A program made the translations under genes and the position numbers. Positions 36,534-49,480 of a stretch of DNA of 64,000 nucleotides are shown here, one piece after another. The notes under the pieces were generated by a model, which was not told the origin of the DNA, did not search any database, and saw only the letters and a program-made list of their open reading frames with translations. Source of the DNA: Owenia fusiformis (Eukaryota; Annelida; Polychaeta; Sabellida; Oweniidae); assembly GCA_903813345.2 (NCBI GenBank), contig CAIIXF020000007.1:6145730-6209729 (forward strand), written 5' to 3'. The first letter of the stretch is position 1; each line of letters opens with the position of its first letter.

Positions 36534-37023
36534 TTTTTTGCTCATTTTTGCTACCTTCAACTTTTCAGGTGTACATTAAACAAAAAATACGAGATAAATT
36601 TTTATTAAATCAAACATGATTATTTTGCTCTTAAACTCGAGTTTATTAATAAATAGTTGATTTTGTTTGCAAAAGTATGTGTTTTCTGTTGTATGTGGAA
36701 AAGTGGAGGACGAAAGGTTTTCGAAATTCATTAAAATAGGGCTAATTTATATTACGCCATTCGCCTATTTTCAAGCACAGCAACACGTATATTTATTTCA
36801 CCTATAATATCAATTGATTCGTGTTTTATGATGCTCCTATCCCATTGTTAATACATATACGATATCAGAGTTATTCGCCTTAAATATTTTGAGATATAGA
36901 GGCAAATGTGGAGGACGAAAGGATTTCCATATGTGTACATTTTTCTCGAAAAACGTCACATTCTGTGGTGTTAAAAAGCGAAAATGTGTAACAATGCGTG
37001 CGCGACCTTTTTGCTACACGTCT
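36534..37023 (-). mobile_element. MITE family A, half copy, reversed
   Basis: The reverse complement matches the left half of the copy at 51631-52512. Its terminus reads AGACGTGTAGCAAAAAGGTC. It breaks off near 36534 in the middle of the element, so about 430 bp are missing. It is uninterrupted at the point corresponding to the Helentron insertion site, giving a second empty allele. Confidence 0.8.
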
Positions 37024-37547
37024 AATGTTTTGACTTTCCTTGTTCATAAAAAGAACATTATCACTATTTACTCAACTCGAAAATTCACTCCCGGTCTGTC
37101 GTAATAAAGATGAGCTGAAAGTTGTCGTGGACACCTTTCAATCCTCAGTCTCAATATAGACGACTTTGAAGTTCGAAAATAGAAACACCGTACCAGAGAA
37201 GGTTTTAAATTAAATCGACTCTAAAGCTCGAGAAAATGTTTTTAACCATTTAGTTAGCTATATGTTACAGTGTGTCTTTAACAGACAAAATTAAACGAAG
37301 CGGTCGTAGTTTTTGATTATAAGGCTATTTCTGATAATTGTTCTGTTTTGGTATTTTGAGTTACGCTAATTTTGTCCCCATTTTTGTGCGACGTGTAATT
37401 ACGTATACGTATGTGGATACAACGACGGTTCATAAAATAATTGGAATTATGAAGAAAATAAGAAATTGATTGGACAAGGGCTATTGTCGAATCGTATGAA
37501 TAATTGTAGAAACTACTTACGTCAACAATTAATTGTTAAACATTATG
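37024..37547. other. upstream region of the activin gene
   Basis: AT-rich, without repeats or ORFs I can support. No specific operator was identified. Confidence 0.35.
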
Positions 37548-37557
37548 TATATATAAG
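37548..37557 (+). promoter_or_regulatory. TATA box of the activin-like gene
   Basis: TATATATAAG sits about 100 bp upstream of a strong splice donor (GACAG|GTGAGT, 37650/37651). This implies transcription starting near 37580 and a short non-coding first exon. The acceptor GTTTTCGTTTCAG at 37961-37973 would then join it to the exon that carries the start codon. Confidence 0.5.
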
Positions 37558-37991
37558 AGGTTTATTCATCGTTAAGGACAGATATGGCACAAAATCAGTC
37601 TAACAAAATCATCAATTTACATAGAAACATACTGATAGTATAGTCGACAGGTGAGTTAAAAATATTCTAGGAAGGACATACTTCATACGTACAATGCAAC
37701 TACTCTTTGTTTCTATTATGTTCAGTAAACTATACTGTGAAAGAAGTTGAGGTACAGTTGCAGTTTGGCGCAGATGATTATGGTAGAAATGCTCAAATCC
37801 ACGCAGAGGATCATTATCGATCCCAGGGACATAATAAATATTATCATATTTTACGTAGTGTTGCCATCATTGCCTAGTAGCATCCGTATATAGCACTTTA
37901 AAAAACTTGTGGTTACATTTGAATATCAGAGAGCAGTTGAATCACTAGTAGCTTAAGTTTGTTTTCGTTTCAGGCACACAAAGACATAGCG

Positions 37992-38018
37992 ATGTACGGG
38001 ATGTGCTGGAGAGAATAA
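37992..38018 (+). promoter_or_regulatory. short upstream ORF in the activin-like leader
   Basis: ATG at 37992 opens a nine-codon frame (MYGMCWRE, stop) 78 bp before the main start and out of frame with it. If the leader exon begins at 37974 as the acceptor suggests, every transcript would carry it. It could lower translation of the ligand; that effect is inference. Confidence 0.4.
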
Positions 38019-38096
38019 AGACAAGTCGTATAACGCTTGCTGTCAACGTTCTTCAGCTGGCGACCGGTTTTTCGATAGCAGCAGCGCGGGACGGTT

Positions 38097-41000
38097 ATGC
38101 CGGGGCCAGATATTGCCATACTTTTGATTGTTGTTGGTATATTGTTGGAGATGATCACAAGGGCATCACCAGCCCATATAGACATAAACTTAAACATTAA
38201 GTCACAACTCGAGGATCAGATGAGACTAGAGATTATAAAAACACAAATTTTGGGAAAGCTTGGACTGGAACATAAACCTAATGTGACTCGAGATATACCA
38301 CAAGTTGTCTACGACAAAGTTGTCAATAAATTCAGATCCAAATTACAAAACCATCCAAAGGCAAAGGAAGTGTCCAACTACTACGCCAAACCAAAAGAAA
38401 TTATTAGCTTCGCAGAACCTGCAACAGGTAAGCTTGACCATGCTTTGTATTTTCTACTTTTCTACCAAATTGTTTAAGTTCATGTTAATTCAGTCTTTCC
38501 TTTAAGAAATGACAGAGGGGGGGGGGGGTCATTCAAACCATAGTTCTTATCGTACCACATGGCATTGTGAAAGTGATATGTTGGTTGACTCTCTCTTGAA
38601 TTTATCATAGAGTTTATTTCCAATAAAGGTATTTCGATCTTAATTTTTAAATATATACATACAAGAATTAACAGCAAGAAACATTGTGAAAGAGTTTTTT
38701 GAAGTAACGGTAGTAATATGCATTACATTTTGTAAGGGTACATATGACCTTAAGAGGACGTATCATTGTCAAGTCAATGTTAAAATGCTGCAGGGCACGA
38801 GCATTCTGAAGTCGAGTGAGATGCTAGACAGTTATACATTACACTTTGAATATATTTCACCAGAATTAGTAGATACATACCATGGTTTGACCGTTATAAT
38901 GTGTAAGAGATGCAATGAGTATCAGAATGGCAGAAATGTGTAAGGGATACACTTTGTTTTTCTCGTTCAAATGACAGGTGTTTCGAGATAACTTCTGAAT
39001 ATGTTAGGTTAATATGCCCCGGAATCTAGGATACGGCACAATTTACGATCGTGCATTGAGGATAGTTTACTCAAGCGTTAACTAATATCCCCAGATCACT
39101 TTACTATCACCTCGGGTTTAACTTGTGTATATATTCGGGTTACAAATGGGTTGATTGATATGATGTTGTTGAGACGAATACACCAGGAAACCAAACTAGC
39201 TATGAGGGCCTGCAAATTGTATTTTAAAGCGTCTATAGTGTATTATATTACTAGTCTAATACCGTTATTCTCGGGCAGCCTAGACGTGTAAAACTACCGG
39301 GGTGTTTGACACGGGATAGACAAGTGGTATGTGTATTTAACTGTTCTAACTCAGTATAGCACAAAGGCTGATGAACAGATAGTCGTTTTTCTCATACAAA
39401 CAGACAAAAAACTTATTCAGACATATAGAAACGGACAAAGAACAACATACAGTGTTTACTGTTTAGGAGGCTGTAACACTGACAAAGAAATACAAGCTGT
39501 TATTTTCATTTAAATGAGCTTTTCAATTCATGTTGACCTGTTTTTGTAAGTCATCAAAAAGAGTCTTTAATAATGTCACATTTTTATGTATACCCTTTTC
39601 AAATATCATTACTTTTTATAAAAGCAGTGATGGTATACTTTACTTAAATATCCGGCTAGTTAGGAGTTAACAACATATATGCGTGGGAGCTTTGAAATCC
39701 ATTTGGGAAAGTGAATACTAGCACTGTTCCCCAATAATAGGTAAAGATGTTAAAGCAATATCCATGTGCCAGAATAGTTTTACAAATATAGACTCCATTG
39801 AGCATATAGGGTTTCACTGGCAAGTTAGCTAGTAGCTATTCCCGGGAAGCGAGATAGTGTTATAGGTCTGGATGTTGCATGCACACGCCTAATTAATTAC
39901 TCAAGATGAAAACAATCCCAGAGCTTAATAAATCGTGGATGTATGCAATAAATCTTACCAATGTTATATATTTTCTTATTAGATCTAATTTACCCAAGCC
40001 AGGCATAGTCGTCGTTACACACAGAAAACAATAACCGTTGGGTATGCTTTACATTGAAATGAGGTGCTATCTTAGGTATATGGGTTTATTCAATCACCAT
40101 GACAACGTGTAAACAATTCTTTTGAGTAGTGAATGGTGCGTCAGCGGAACCCATTTGATTTCCAAAGGCTTTATTCAATTTTAACACTATTCTACTTCCA
40201 AGGTGACTTGTTTTACGCAAGAACAATGTGTATGTATTTCCACAAGCTGATTAGTCGCTTAAAGACATGACTCATTGTCATTACATCACTCACTTCAACA
40301 GTCATTTTCCAAGTTACATTAACATAGAACAATGACAGTATTAGTGATTCACCTATGATTTCATCGAATGAATCATTCTATATTTCCACATAAAAATGTC
40401 CAAGGGACAATTGATAGAAACGATACCCCCCACATTTTTTAAAGTAAATTTACTTTTAGTTTTGATAAACAGTACACGATCAGTTTTCTCAATTTAAATA
40501 ATTGGAAATTATTAATTATCGCATCAAGCCGATGATCATCGATATAACGGCCGCCCTCGCCATGAGCTTAATGATGTTAGTATTTGAAGTGTAAACACCC
40601 ACGCATCACAATTCCAATAGCACTCTCACATTACGCTTACTGGGCCCCCTACCAAATAAATCTCAGCTTTGTGGTACCTGCTCGATATCCTTAAACCTCC
40701 ATTTTCAGGGGCAGTTGTACCGGATTTAATAATATTTCGTTTATTTATATCCCGGGTTTTCTAATAACAAAGAGAGAACACATTTAGTTCTTCATTGTCC
40801 CTCCAAAATTTTCACGCAACGGATAAATAACCTGTAGTGGCCTTAAGGTAACTCTCGGGTGAGCTTTAATTAAAAAACGTATTTGACAAATACTAAAAGA
40901 ATGAATTTATGATATATGGTTTCCTGTCAAGAAAAATTACGACTCGGTCATAGTAACCAATAACCAAGCTATAGCAACGTAACCTACAACTCACTCTCCA

Positions 41001-44000
41001 ATCACCAGTAACTACATTATCGTTATCAAACCCATTGATAAAGGCACATTGACGTAGGATACAACAAAAATGTTAAAGTGCATATCGCAAAATTCTTCAT
41101 GTGTCCTGGCATTATTTTTTTACCATAATGCATTACTATAATCTTTAGCTCCATACATATTTAGCTGTTTTGTTTTAAAAGTGTTTATATTAACACAATT
41201 GGCAGAAGCTGGAAAATTGGATTTGAATTTCTTAGCTGTTAATTTCAAAATATAGACTTGCTCTGATTTTCTGCCAAGTACTTTCGCCAGAATGTAAGGC
41301 GCGTTGAAGATTCCCTGAATAATTTTTATCTTCTTAACATTCAGGTCAATCTAGAAGAATTGCACAACCGACAACGTGCGTAAAAACTCAATCTTATTCT
41401 TGACATGCTCACGTACACAATGACATACATATTGATAGGCCCTGGATTACATTCAAACGTCTCCAAATGTCCATGAGGAGTACAAGAGTCACTCGTGTTC
41501 TTCTCACTTACACAAGGAACAAATTGATTGAATTTGAACTAATTGAAAAACCATTGATTATTTGGTTTGGGTCTCAAGGTACAAAATAATGCCCCCCATT
41601 TTGTACTTTTGGAACAGAATGGGGTTAATGAACTTAAACTGTGTTTATCAGATAAACATTAGAATCAATCAACATGAGATGTATTTGGAATGTTTTGAAC
41701 CCACTTATGTCACATCATTGTTTTGACTAACCTAGATAAGATAAACTCCACAAGATGGGGCGTAAACTGTGAAAGCCACACGACTTTCTTCCTGAAAGTA
41801 ATTCATATTTGAATGAATGCAGCTTTTTTTGTTACATGTTTCAATTAACCTAGAAACATTCTATGAAGCCTTCCATGGAATGGCAGATGCGGTTTCTCAA
41901 GCTAGAATTACCAGAGGACCTCTCCTGATAGACAGATATGCTAGGGCACCTATGGTAATACAAATAACCGATATTTTGATTTCCGTTGTTGTCCAAAAAC
42001 AAGGACATTTCATCATGAAAAAATAATACTGTGATAACCGAAACAGCTGATATAGTTTGGGAAGGGCACTAATGTTAAGATCACGTGAGAGTCAAAGCCG
42101 GTACATTTGACATTCAGCTATTGTTACAGTTCCGGAAATGTACTGTTTTGATAGAGCAAAAGAAATCGCCGGGTTTAAACTTTTAACTTCAGACTCGATG
42201 TCAGGGTGACCGAATTAACAATGTGTTCGATTTACCACTTTTACTCCATTATTGCGGTACAAGTACGCCTAAACCGGATAGGACCAGAATGGTTTTAGGC
42301 ACAAGTATGTCCTTTGTTATATTTTTGTGCAATATTTTTTATTATTTCTATTTGGAAACGAGAACATCTATATCCCACACAAACGGTCAACATTGAATCA
42401 TTTCTGTGGAGCATCTGGCTTTGCATTTTTGTCATGGTTGCGGTCACAAGTAATTGCGATTGATAAGCCAGTATGAAGAATTTTAAGTTCTTCTGTGGGC
42501 TGCTATTGACATGCTTTATGTTTATGAGACGTTCGGCATTTCCCGGCTATTTTTATCTTTGAATTCTAATTTCGGGAGGTTGGCATGCAGATCACGAACT
42601 CCGGAACAGAACGTCAATGATATAATGGGACAATTTGAAATCCTCTGAAGAGACAGAAGCCGGAAATGTAAAATAAAATAGACATATAGATTACGTTCTA
42701 GAGTCAAAGATTCCGATATTATATTGGAAAAGCATTAATTCAATATCTCCCACACTATTTCCTGTTTTATCAAATGGTTAGCGTACCGTTCCATCGATAC
42801 TTATCTAAGGCCATTCACATTCTTATGAGTATTTTCTACATTATAGTTCATTGTTATTTTACGATCAATGATGCTTTTTGCAATATTCAGTATACGTTAT
42901 GAATTACTTGTTGCATTAAATCGAAATAGGCTAATTTGTAATTGGCTAATCCAAGATAAAGTTTATGAGGTCATGCTGACCTCGACGTAGGCGGTTTCTA
43001 AAAGGAATATGCTTGTTGCCTTACTGCCGTTCAATGCAATTGTCTTTCAAGATGTGACTATGCCACTCTACCGACATCTTAAAGTAAGACAATCGAATTT
43101 CATGTGTTCCAAAAAAGGCAAACTATTTGAAAAGCAACTGATTCGGTGATTTATGCGGCCAAGCCGTTTAATGTTTTGTCACTCAATTTTCTCATGTGAA
43201 TAATTTTCGCGAAGAGTCTTTACGCTATATTTAGTCCTAACTGCAACACGTAATACAATTCATTCATTATTCAGGGAATCAAAATGATGTAGTCTAAATG
43301 GATCAGATGAATTTGCAACGTTGTCATAGCTACACAGTGATTTATGATTTCTCTATTTCAAAAATCAAGGCAACAATATTTATTCTCTTTGTGGTCTCCG
43401 GTGTTTTTAGGGAGTTTAAAGCTAATAAGTTATAAAAACATGTATACGATATTATTCAAACAAACATAATTCTAATAATTCTAAACCGTGGTGACTTACT
43501 TGTGTTATTGATGTGAAAACCAAATCCGTTTTACCTTGGCGAGCCCTTTATAATACTCTAAAAGCCTTAAAAATATAATTTGAGGGTGGGAAGAAAAGGG
43601 TGGGAAATTAAAGACAAGTAACAATTATACTTACTCAAAGAACTGCAAATGAGAAAAACTACAGCCATATACTATACCTGTTGACCGTGTCAGACCTCGT
43701 GTAGTAGTGACAGAGTGAAAATAGTGACGTCAGAAATTAGCATTTCGTCAACCTTCGTGGATTTCCGTCAAGAACTCTTAGGGACTGTGGAAAATATACT
43801 AGCAAGGAATTAACTACAAACAAGATATAAGACTCCCTAAATCCAATAAAACAAATTAATTTCATGAATTTTTTTCTTTAATCAAATGTGCATTTTTACC
43901 ATATTGATTCATATTTAATATTAGTATTCAGTAATGTATGTTATGACGAAATAAGATTGATTTGAGGACCCTAATAATTTAATTGACAGATGAATCATGG

Positions 44001-45040
44001 ACGGTGTGAAAATATATGCCCGCTAGTCAATAATTAACAAATCCATAGGCCCTTGCTCCGACAAGATAACTAGATTCACATGGATTCAGATCACCTTACC
44101 CAAGTATGAGATACGGTACACCGATAAATGAGTAATTGTTCAGATTGCTCTTTGCTATTCAATGGTACTTTTGTTATTGAAATTTCATTGATGAAATTTG
44201 CAAATACGACATGTGTATAACCCATTGTGTTTTATATTTTCAGATAATAGCGATCCTTATTCTATGCAGTTCATTGTCAAAAGCCAAAGCCCTGAGGGAT
44301 CTATAAATGTGACAAATGCTGTCCTCTGGGTGTTAATGCAGTGTAAGAGACATAAATGTCCAAGACAGAGACTTAATCTAAAAGTATACGCTAAGGGAAA
44401 AAATGGGAAATATGACAGCCATATAAAATCCACAAGAGTAAAACTAAGCCATACATCGTGGAAGAAGATACGGTTGCCATTGGACAATGTGCAAGAAATG
44501 TTTGATTCTAAGAAAAATATATTACAATACGTAGTCAAATGTGAAAATTGCAGTAATGATGTCCAACCATTGTATTTGAGAAAAAACAAAAACATGTTAA
44601 ATAAACATAAGTCATCCAGGCTTGCTAAGAGAAGGCCTTTTCTTGTTCTACACACAAAAGTTAAACCCAGTCTAGATTCTCGGAAGAAACGACGAACAGC
44701 CATATGTGACCCTGGAGCAACAGGTCAACAATGCTGCAAACGATTCCATTATATTAGTTTTGCAGAAATCGGATGGGATGATTGGATTTTAAGTCCAAAG
44801 GGATATTATGCAAATTTTTGTGATGGGTCTTGCCCCACAAGTACGAGGCCAGAAAAACTGAACTCGTATCATGCTATCGTAATAAATGGATTCAGACAAG
44901 TAAAACCAAGGTCTGCAATTCAACAATGCTGTACACCTAAGAAATTACGATCTCTATCACTTGTCTACTTGGATGACAGCTCTAACATCATCGCTAGTGA
45001 CCTTTCAGAAATGATAGTCGATGAATGTGGATGTTCGTAA
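38097..45040 (+). CDS. activin / inhibin beta chain-like TGF-beta ligand precursor
   Basis: Coding exons 38097-38427 (donor ACAG|GTAAGC, phase 1) and 44244-45040 (acceptor TATATTTTCAG) join as G|AT (Asp) to give 375 residues. Residues 1-26 form a hydrophobic signal peptide (IAILLIVVGILL core). The prodomain has MRLEIIKTQILGKLGL, sequon NVT at 62, EIISFAEP just before the intron, and the CENC pair typical of activin prodomains. A furin-type site SRKKRR (256-261) releases a 114-residue mature domain with nine cysteines in activin spacing (C-x8-CC .. FCDGSC .. QQCC .. ECGCS). GWDDWILSP and GYYANFCDG are hallmarks of the family. The two-exon layout, with the intron after the 'FAE' motif, equals that of vertebrate INHBA/INHBB. 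The ligand should be a secreted disulfide-linked dimer for type I/II activin receptors. The intron is 5.8 kb. Orthology to INHBA versus INHBB is not decidable. Confidence 0.93.
38428..44243 (+). other. 5.8-kb intron of the activin-like gene
   Basis: GTAAGC..TTTTCAG intron. I see no repeat arms, transposase or convincing internal exon. The ORFs at 38686-38943, 39331-39513 and 41817-42026 resemble no part of a TGF-beta prodomain. Direct joining of the two coding exons already restores the frame and family order. A G-run lies near 38518. It is a notably repeat-poor interval in this window. Confidence 0.6.
44696..45037 (+). other. mature ligand region of the activin-like precursor
   Basis: This codes for the 114 residues after SRKKRR: nine cysteines and the C-terminal ECGCS. 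The helix/wrist stretch (STRPEKLNSYHAIVINGFRQ) is shorter than in vertebrate activin A and lacks its glycine/serine insert. All knot cysteines are present, so the ligand looks functional. Confidence 0.9.
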
Positions 45041-45359
45041 ATGATATAGTCGCGCATGAATGTACAAACACGATTCATAAGCGTTATGGTTTCGTAACGT
45101 GCATCTTCGATGAGGCATCACATTGCAAAAGAGGGATAAACTGCCAAATCCACTCGATCCATCCAAGCAGAATGTTCGTATTTGGTTCGCTAACCAAAGG
45201 AACTGTTTGAATGTTTGAATCTCAGTTGAATGTGTTAATGAAAAAGATCTGCTAAACAAAAACATTTGGGGAGTCTACGTGTATTATAATAGCCTAGTTT
45301 AATTTCACGTGTCCACTTTTGCCCAGCAATAATATAATTATCAATACATTACATTATCG

Positions 45360-45660
45360 TATGATCTGTAAAATGAAGCCTTCTGATTGGTCAGTTCTTG
45401 TGCTGTACCAATTTGTATTGCTACTGAGATTGTCCCCGTTGATCATCTCCGTCGCAATACAGAAAATATTGGTACGGAGGGGACAATCTCAGTAGCAATA
45501 CAGAGGATCACACGATAAATACGTCATTGAATGATTTGAAGTGTAATACAGGATATATTTTGTCTCGATATTCTGTATTGGCACTCGACTTCGTCTCGTT
45601 CCAATACGGAATTTCTCGAGCAGAATATATCATATATTGCACTTCAAATCATTCAAAAAC
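45360..45660. repeat. two hairpins downstream of the activin stop codon
   Basis: Hairpin 1: TATTGCTACTGAGATTGTCC at 45416 pairs inverted with GGACAATCTCAGTAGCAATA near 45481. Hairpin 2: TGAATGATTTGAAGTG at 45528 pairs with CACTTCAAATCATTCA ending about 45655, with inner pairing around ATATATT. If the 3'UTR extends this far they would form long RNA stems. They are small foldback MITEs by appearance. Confidence 0.65.
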
Positions 45661-47326
45661 TTATAATCCTAAACGATATATCATACAACATACAATACAT
45701 CCTTCGCACAACACCGTGGGGAAGAATAGCAAAGATTATATAACATCATTGAATAAAATGGACACAAACTTGTTTTAAATCTACATCAAGGGAATCACAT
45801 CTTTGAAAAATTATGTCACATTGAAACCCAAAAGTGACATGATTTCCCACTTTTCTTTGATTTATGGTGAATTACAGAAGCACATTGAACAAAAATAACT
45901 TCATATAAACTATTTTTAGTTTCTTACATGCATGGGATAGAGTGTCGATTCGTTTTTATCATGCAAGGGGCAATATGAACAATAATGAGTATGTTGACTA
46001 TACGGCAACATCTAGGTTGGATCAAACATGTTGTTATTTTCAACTCTTACATCAAGGTGGCGTCTAGAGCCCCTTCTTATCTCTTTTTACTCTTGTGAGC
46101 GTGAACACCTTGGGAGTTCGACTTGCTAAATGTACGATACACGGAAATTGCCGAACTAATAAATAATATCAAAAGGTTAATACTTCTCACAAACGATACA
46201 ACTATCTTGTTCTCAAGCTCGAAATTAATTATTTGACGTATTACCAATTTATAATAGAGTGATATTTTAGTAATAAAGTGTTTTCAGTGCCAAACTTCAA
46301 AATGACTTATTGATTTTGAGTAGGAGTATAAGGAAATCCATTCTCCGACTGGGGTTCGGACATAAACACTGAATTCCTTCTTTTATGATGTCTGGTCCCT
46401 GCGTGCGAGGAATAGAAGAACTCGTGTTTTTACGTTTTCCTATCAAAAAAAACAAATAAACAAACTAACTTTTGGATCACCGTGACAAAAAAAGCTATTT
46501 TAAGGTTATAATCGACTAGCACATAACAGTATTTAATGTAATGTTAGTATATAATTCACCGTTATTGTTGACAAATAGCATACACCATACTGTATGTTAT
46601 CTTCACACTACAAATGTGCCATGAATCTAGCTTTACTTGCTCTTAAAGAAGCAATTGCCAGAATGTGTATGGGCATATATTTATATGTACTTGTATATAC
46701 AGGAATACAGTATGCAGTATGTATACATGTATATAATTGATTGTATTTCTACTTAAATCACTGTGTTTCAAACTATTATAATTGATCTCAAAGGAGACGT
46801 TAAACTATTGTATCCGTAACAGCAGTGTCACGTCTAAATATTATTTATTTAGTTACTATTCTCTTTCCATTTCGGTATATACACTATAGTTATAGAAAAT
46901 GACTTATCAAAATTGTAAACATAGACATGTGTGCTTGAGTGAACTTTACATGTATTGTTCATGAATAAATAGATACAGTATAATTAAAAATATTTATGTT
47001 TTATGTTAAAGCAATGATCTCTTGTTTGGACTACATGAAAGATATGGCATATTTGATAATAAAAACCCCGGTCCCGCTCCTGAAAAAACATATTTTTTCT
47101 ATTGTTTTTAAGGTTTTTTTCAAAATTTCATTTTCACATTTTTTCAAATTTCTTTTGCAAATTTTTGACACACATTTTTTCAATTTTTTTTTAAAATTTA
47201 TTTTTAAAATTTTAGAAAATCTCACAAACTTTAAGACCAAGAAAACGCGTACCTTCAGTATGTTTTGGAATAATTTTGGATCTTTATGAGGTATGATGTA
47301 CTAGTCTGGATGTAGAGCCAATAGAG
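45661..47326. other. no gene seen; T-rich tract at 47080-47215
   Basis: AT-rich flank that may include the end of the activin 3'UTR (AATAAA at 46158 and 46964 are candidate poly(A) signals, unproven). The antiparallel ORFs near 47000-47290 are translations of an A/T low-complexity tract. Confidence 0.4.
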
Positions 47327-47825
47327 GTGGAAATGCTTATTATATGAACTTTTTTTGCATTTTCTGTTTAAACATGATATCCATATTCAGAAACTGCCGG
47401 ATGCCCAACGGGCATCCTTGAGGAATTTTTTTGGCGGCCATTTTGAATTTTCACACGTTTTATGTATTTTAGCCAGCATATTAGAACAGAAAACTAGCAT
47501 ATACATAAACATATCTTGCTGTTTTTTCTAAAATAGAGTTTTAATATGATGTATACCAATATGTTAGGTTCCAGAAATGTTTCTTGACAAAAATAAAAAA
47601 AAATTCAAGATGGCCACCAACCTTACAATTTATGAAATGTCTCATTCTGTGATAATATCAAATTGATATTAGTGTTTCCTACAAATTATCAATAAATAAT
47701 ACTAAATACATCTGATTATGATCTCTTTCTCACATATAAAATATTTGAAATGAGTAAAAAGTAACCTACATAATAATAATGATGTTCCACAAGGGTCATT
47801 TCTTGGTGCTATATATATCTTGAAT

Positions 47826-49480
47826 TTATGAATTATGAAAGATTTTATCAAGGATTTCCCTCAATAAATCCTGTTCCTGTTCAGTAACTGTCTTTGTATG
47901 TTGGTTATTGCATTCATTCTCCTTGCAAACACAGAACAATGTACATGATAAAGATGCCTTGGAGCATGAACATCGCCCAGTTCTACATACATTGCCCTCT
48001 GATGCACATGTGCACTTAATGAGCTAGAGAATTCCTTCAAGGGCACAGGGTGTATCCTTGGGCATTGTTCTTGGGACAAGTGAGCCTGTGCTGTTAATTT
48101 CCCAACTATAATCTGTTGGAATGATAAGTGGGGGGTCAGGCATATCAGCATTTTCCCATATAGCTACTTGGAAATGAGCTCGCTTCACATGCTGGGAAAA
48201 TGCTTCTGTTGTTGGTGGGAGGGATTTTAGCTTTGGTGCATTTGTAATGTGCTTTGCAACATTTTTCTTTGCTCATACAGCATATCTCACATCAGATATT
48301 TTGTCTGTGACTTTAGGTGTTATTCCATAACATCTAGAAACAAATTCTGTTGAAGTTTTCTCAACTTCAGTCATGTCTGCATTGACATCTCCCAAGTTAG
48401 CCAGTGAGTATCTATTTAACACCTTCAGGACTGTTAGCTTGCCAATTCCATGCATGCAAGATGTCGTATCACTGCCAGAGAGACCATGCGCAGCTAACAA
48501 GTTTGGGATTTTTAATTTGTGTTCAATTACGGTTTCATTAATGTTAATGTTTGCTCGGCCAGATGATGTTCCCTCCATTATGATGTTATTTTCCATTAAC
48601 TTGTGCTTGAGACAGTGATGAAGAAGTAGAAGGAAAACATCAGAATCATCACTGAGTACACTGATATTCTGTTGGCCTTTACTGGCAGCATGCAGAACCT
48701 GGTGTACGATAACAACATCTGCTTCTTCTTGAGTGTTCCTTAAGTCATCACGTTGGTCAATATTGCCTTTGTGAATTTGAACAGGTGTTGGATCAGGACC
48801 TGTGATAACAAGGATGTTGGAGAATGATCCTTCACGAGGTTTTTGAGAGAGATGGTCGATGACACACTTTATCAACTGGACCTTGTTCTCAGTCACATTC
48901 AGAACAACATTCTGTGCAGGGAGAGGTGTGTCAGAGCTGAACTTATACATTCAACTGGCTGATGAGCTCGAGATGACCTGGTGCTGTTCTTTATGCTATT
49001 GTCTTTATACTGTATAAGTGGTAATTTTGCCTAATCATTTAATTTGCATATTTCCTAATTTTTGCCAGGTTCGGAAAATTAAATGTCGGAAATATTGTCT
49101 TTATAATGTTATCCAATGGAAGGTTTCTTGTCATTAGGAAAATTAAAATTAGGAAAATGATGAAATTTGACCATTCGGAAAACTAACCACGCGGATTAAA
49201 TACCACTTATACAGTATCTTTCAAAGATAAGGTATACATCTGATTCGGTTAGGAGTCTCAGGATGTACTTAGTGAAAGCAATACAGAAGTTTTCAATTTT
49301 GCCAGCCATCAGCCATGTTATGATCCAAAGGATGGCACACCCATCAACAACACGTACATTGCAATTGTTACCTCTTGAGGTCACCTCAATCTGTAACTTT
49401 TGTTTCAGTGTTGATTTTGTTGAAGTTGTGATATTAATTTCTCCATTTTCATCAAATAGTGATGATGGAGGGAACATCAT
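47826..49480 (-). pseudogene. transposon-associated PIN/XPG-like gene, broken (minus copy)
   Basis: Read on the minus strand, the frame begins near 49480 (FPPSSLFDENGEINI, VVDGCAILWIITW, ESDVYLIFERY). It is cut by a MITE at 49214-49010 and resumes KDNSIKNSTRSSRAHQP. It shifts one base near 48952 and continues with TPLPAQNVVLNVTENKVQLI, EEADVVIVHQ, LSDDSDVFLLLL and HGLSGSDTTSCMHGIGK. The C-terminus has GRCSCSKASLSCTLFCVC. These blocks match a multi-copy metazoan family with a PIN/XPG-like acidic core and a terminal Cys-rich knot, usually found near repeats. Stops are TGA at 48275-48273 and TAG at 48026-48024. The N-terminus is cut at the palindrome junction. The gene is dead. Confidence 0.75.
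49010..49214. mobile_element. 205-bp MITE with TA target duplication, family D
   Basis: Termini are CTGTATAAGTGGTAATTTT at 49010 and, inverted, AAATACCACTTATACAG ending at 49214, with TA on both sides. Removing the element and one TA joins ESDVYLIFERY to KDNSIKNSTRSS in one frame of the minus-strand gene, which confirms the boundaries independently. Confidence 0.9.

Noticed and set aside
38686-42026. Possible extra prodomain exons in the activin intron
   Set aside because: None resembles TGF-beta prodomain sequence, and direct joining of the two exons restores the phase and the family order.
44257-45265. Minus-strand ORFs opposite the activin exon
   Set aside because: Shadows of the real plus-strand coding exon.
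47000-47290. Antiparallel F/K-rich ORFs
   Set aside because: Low-complexity A/T tract.
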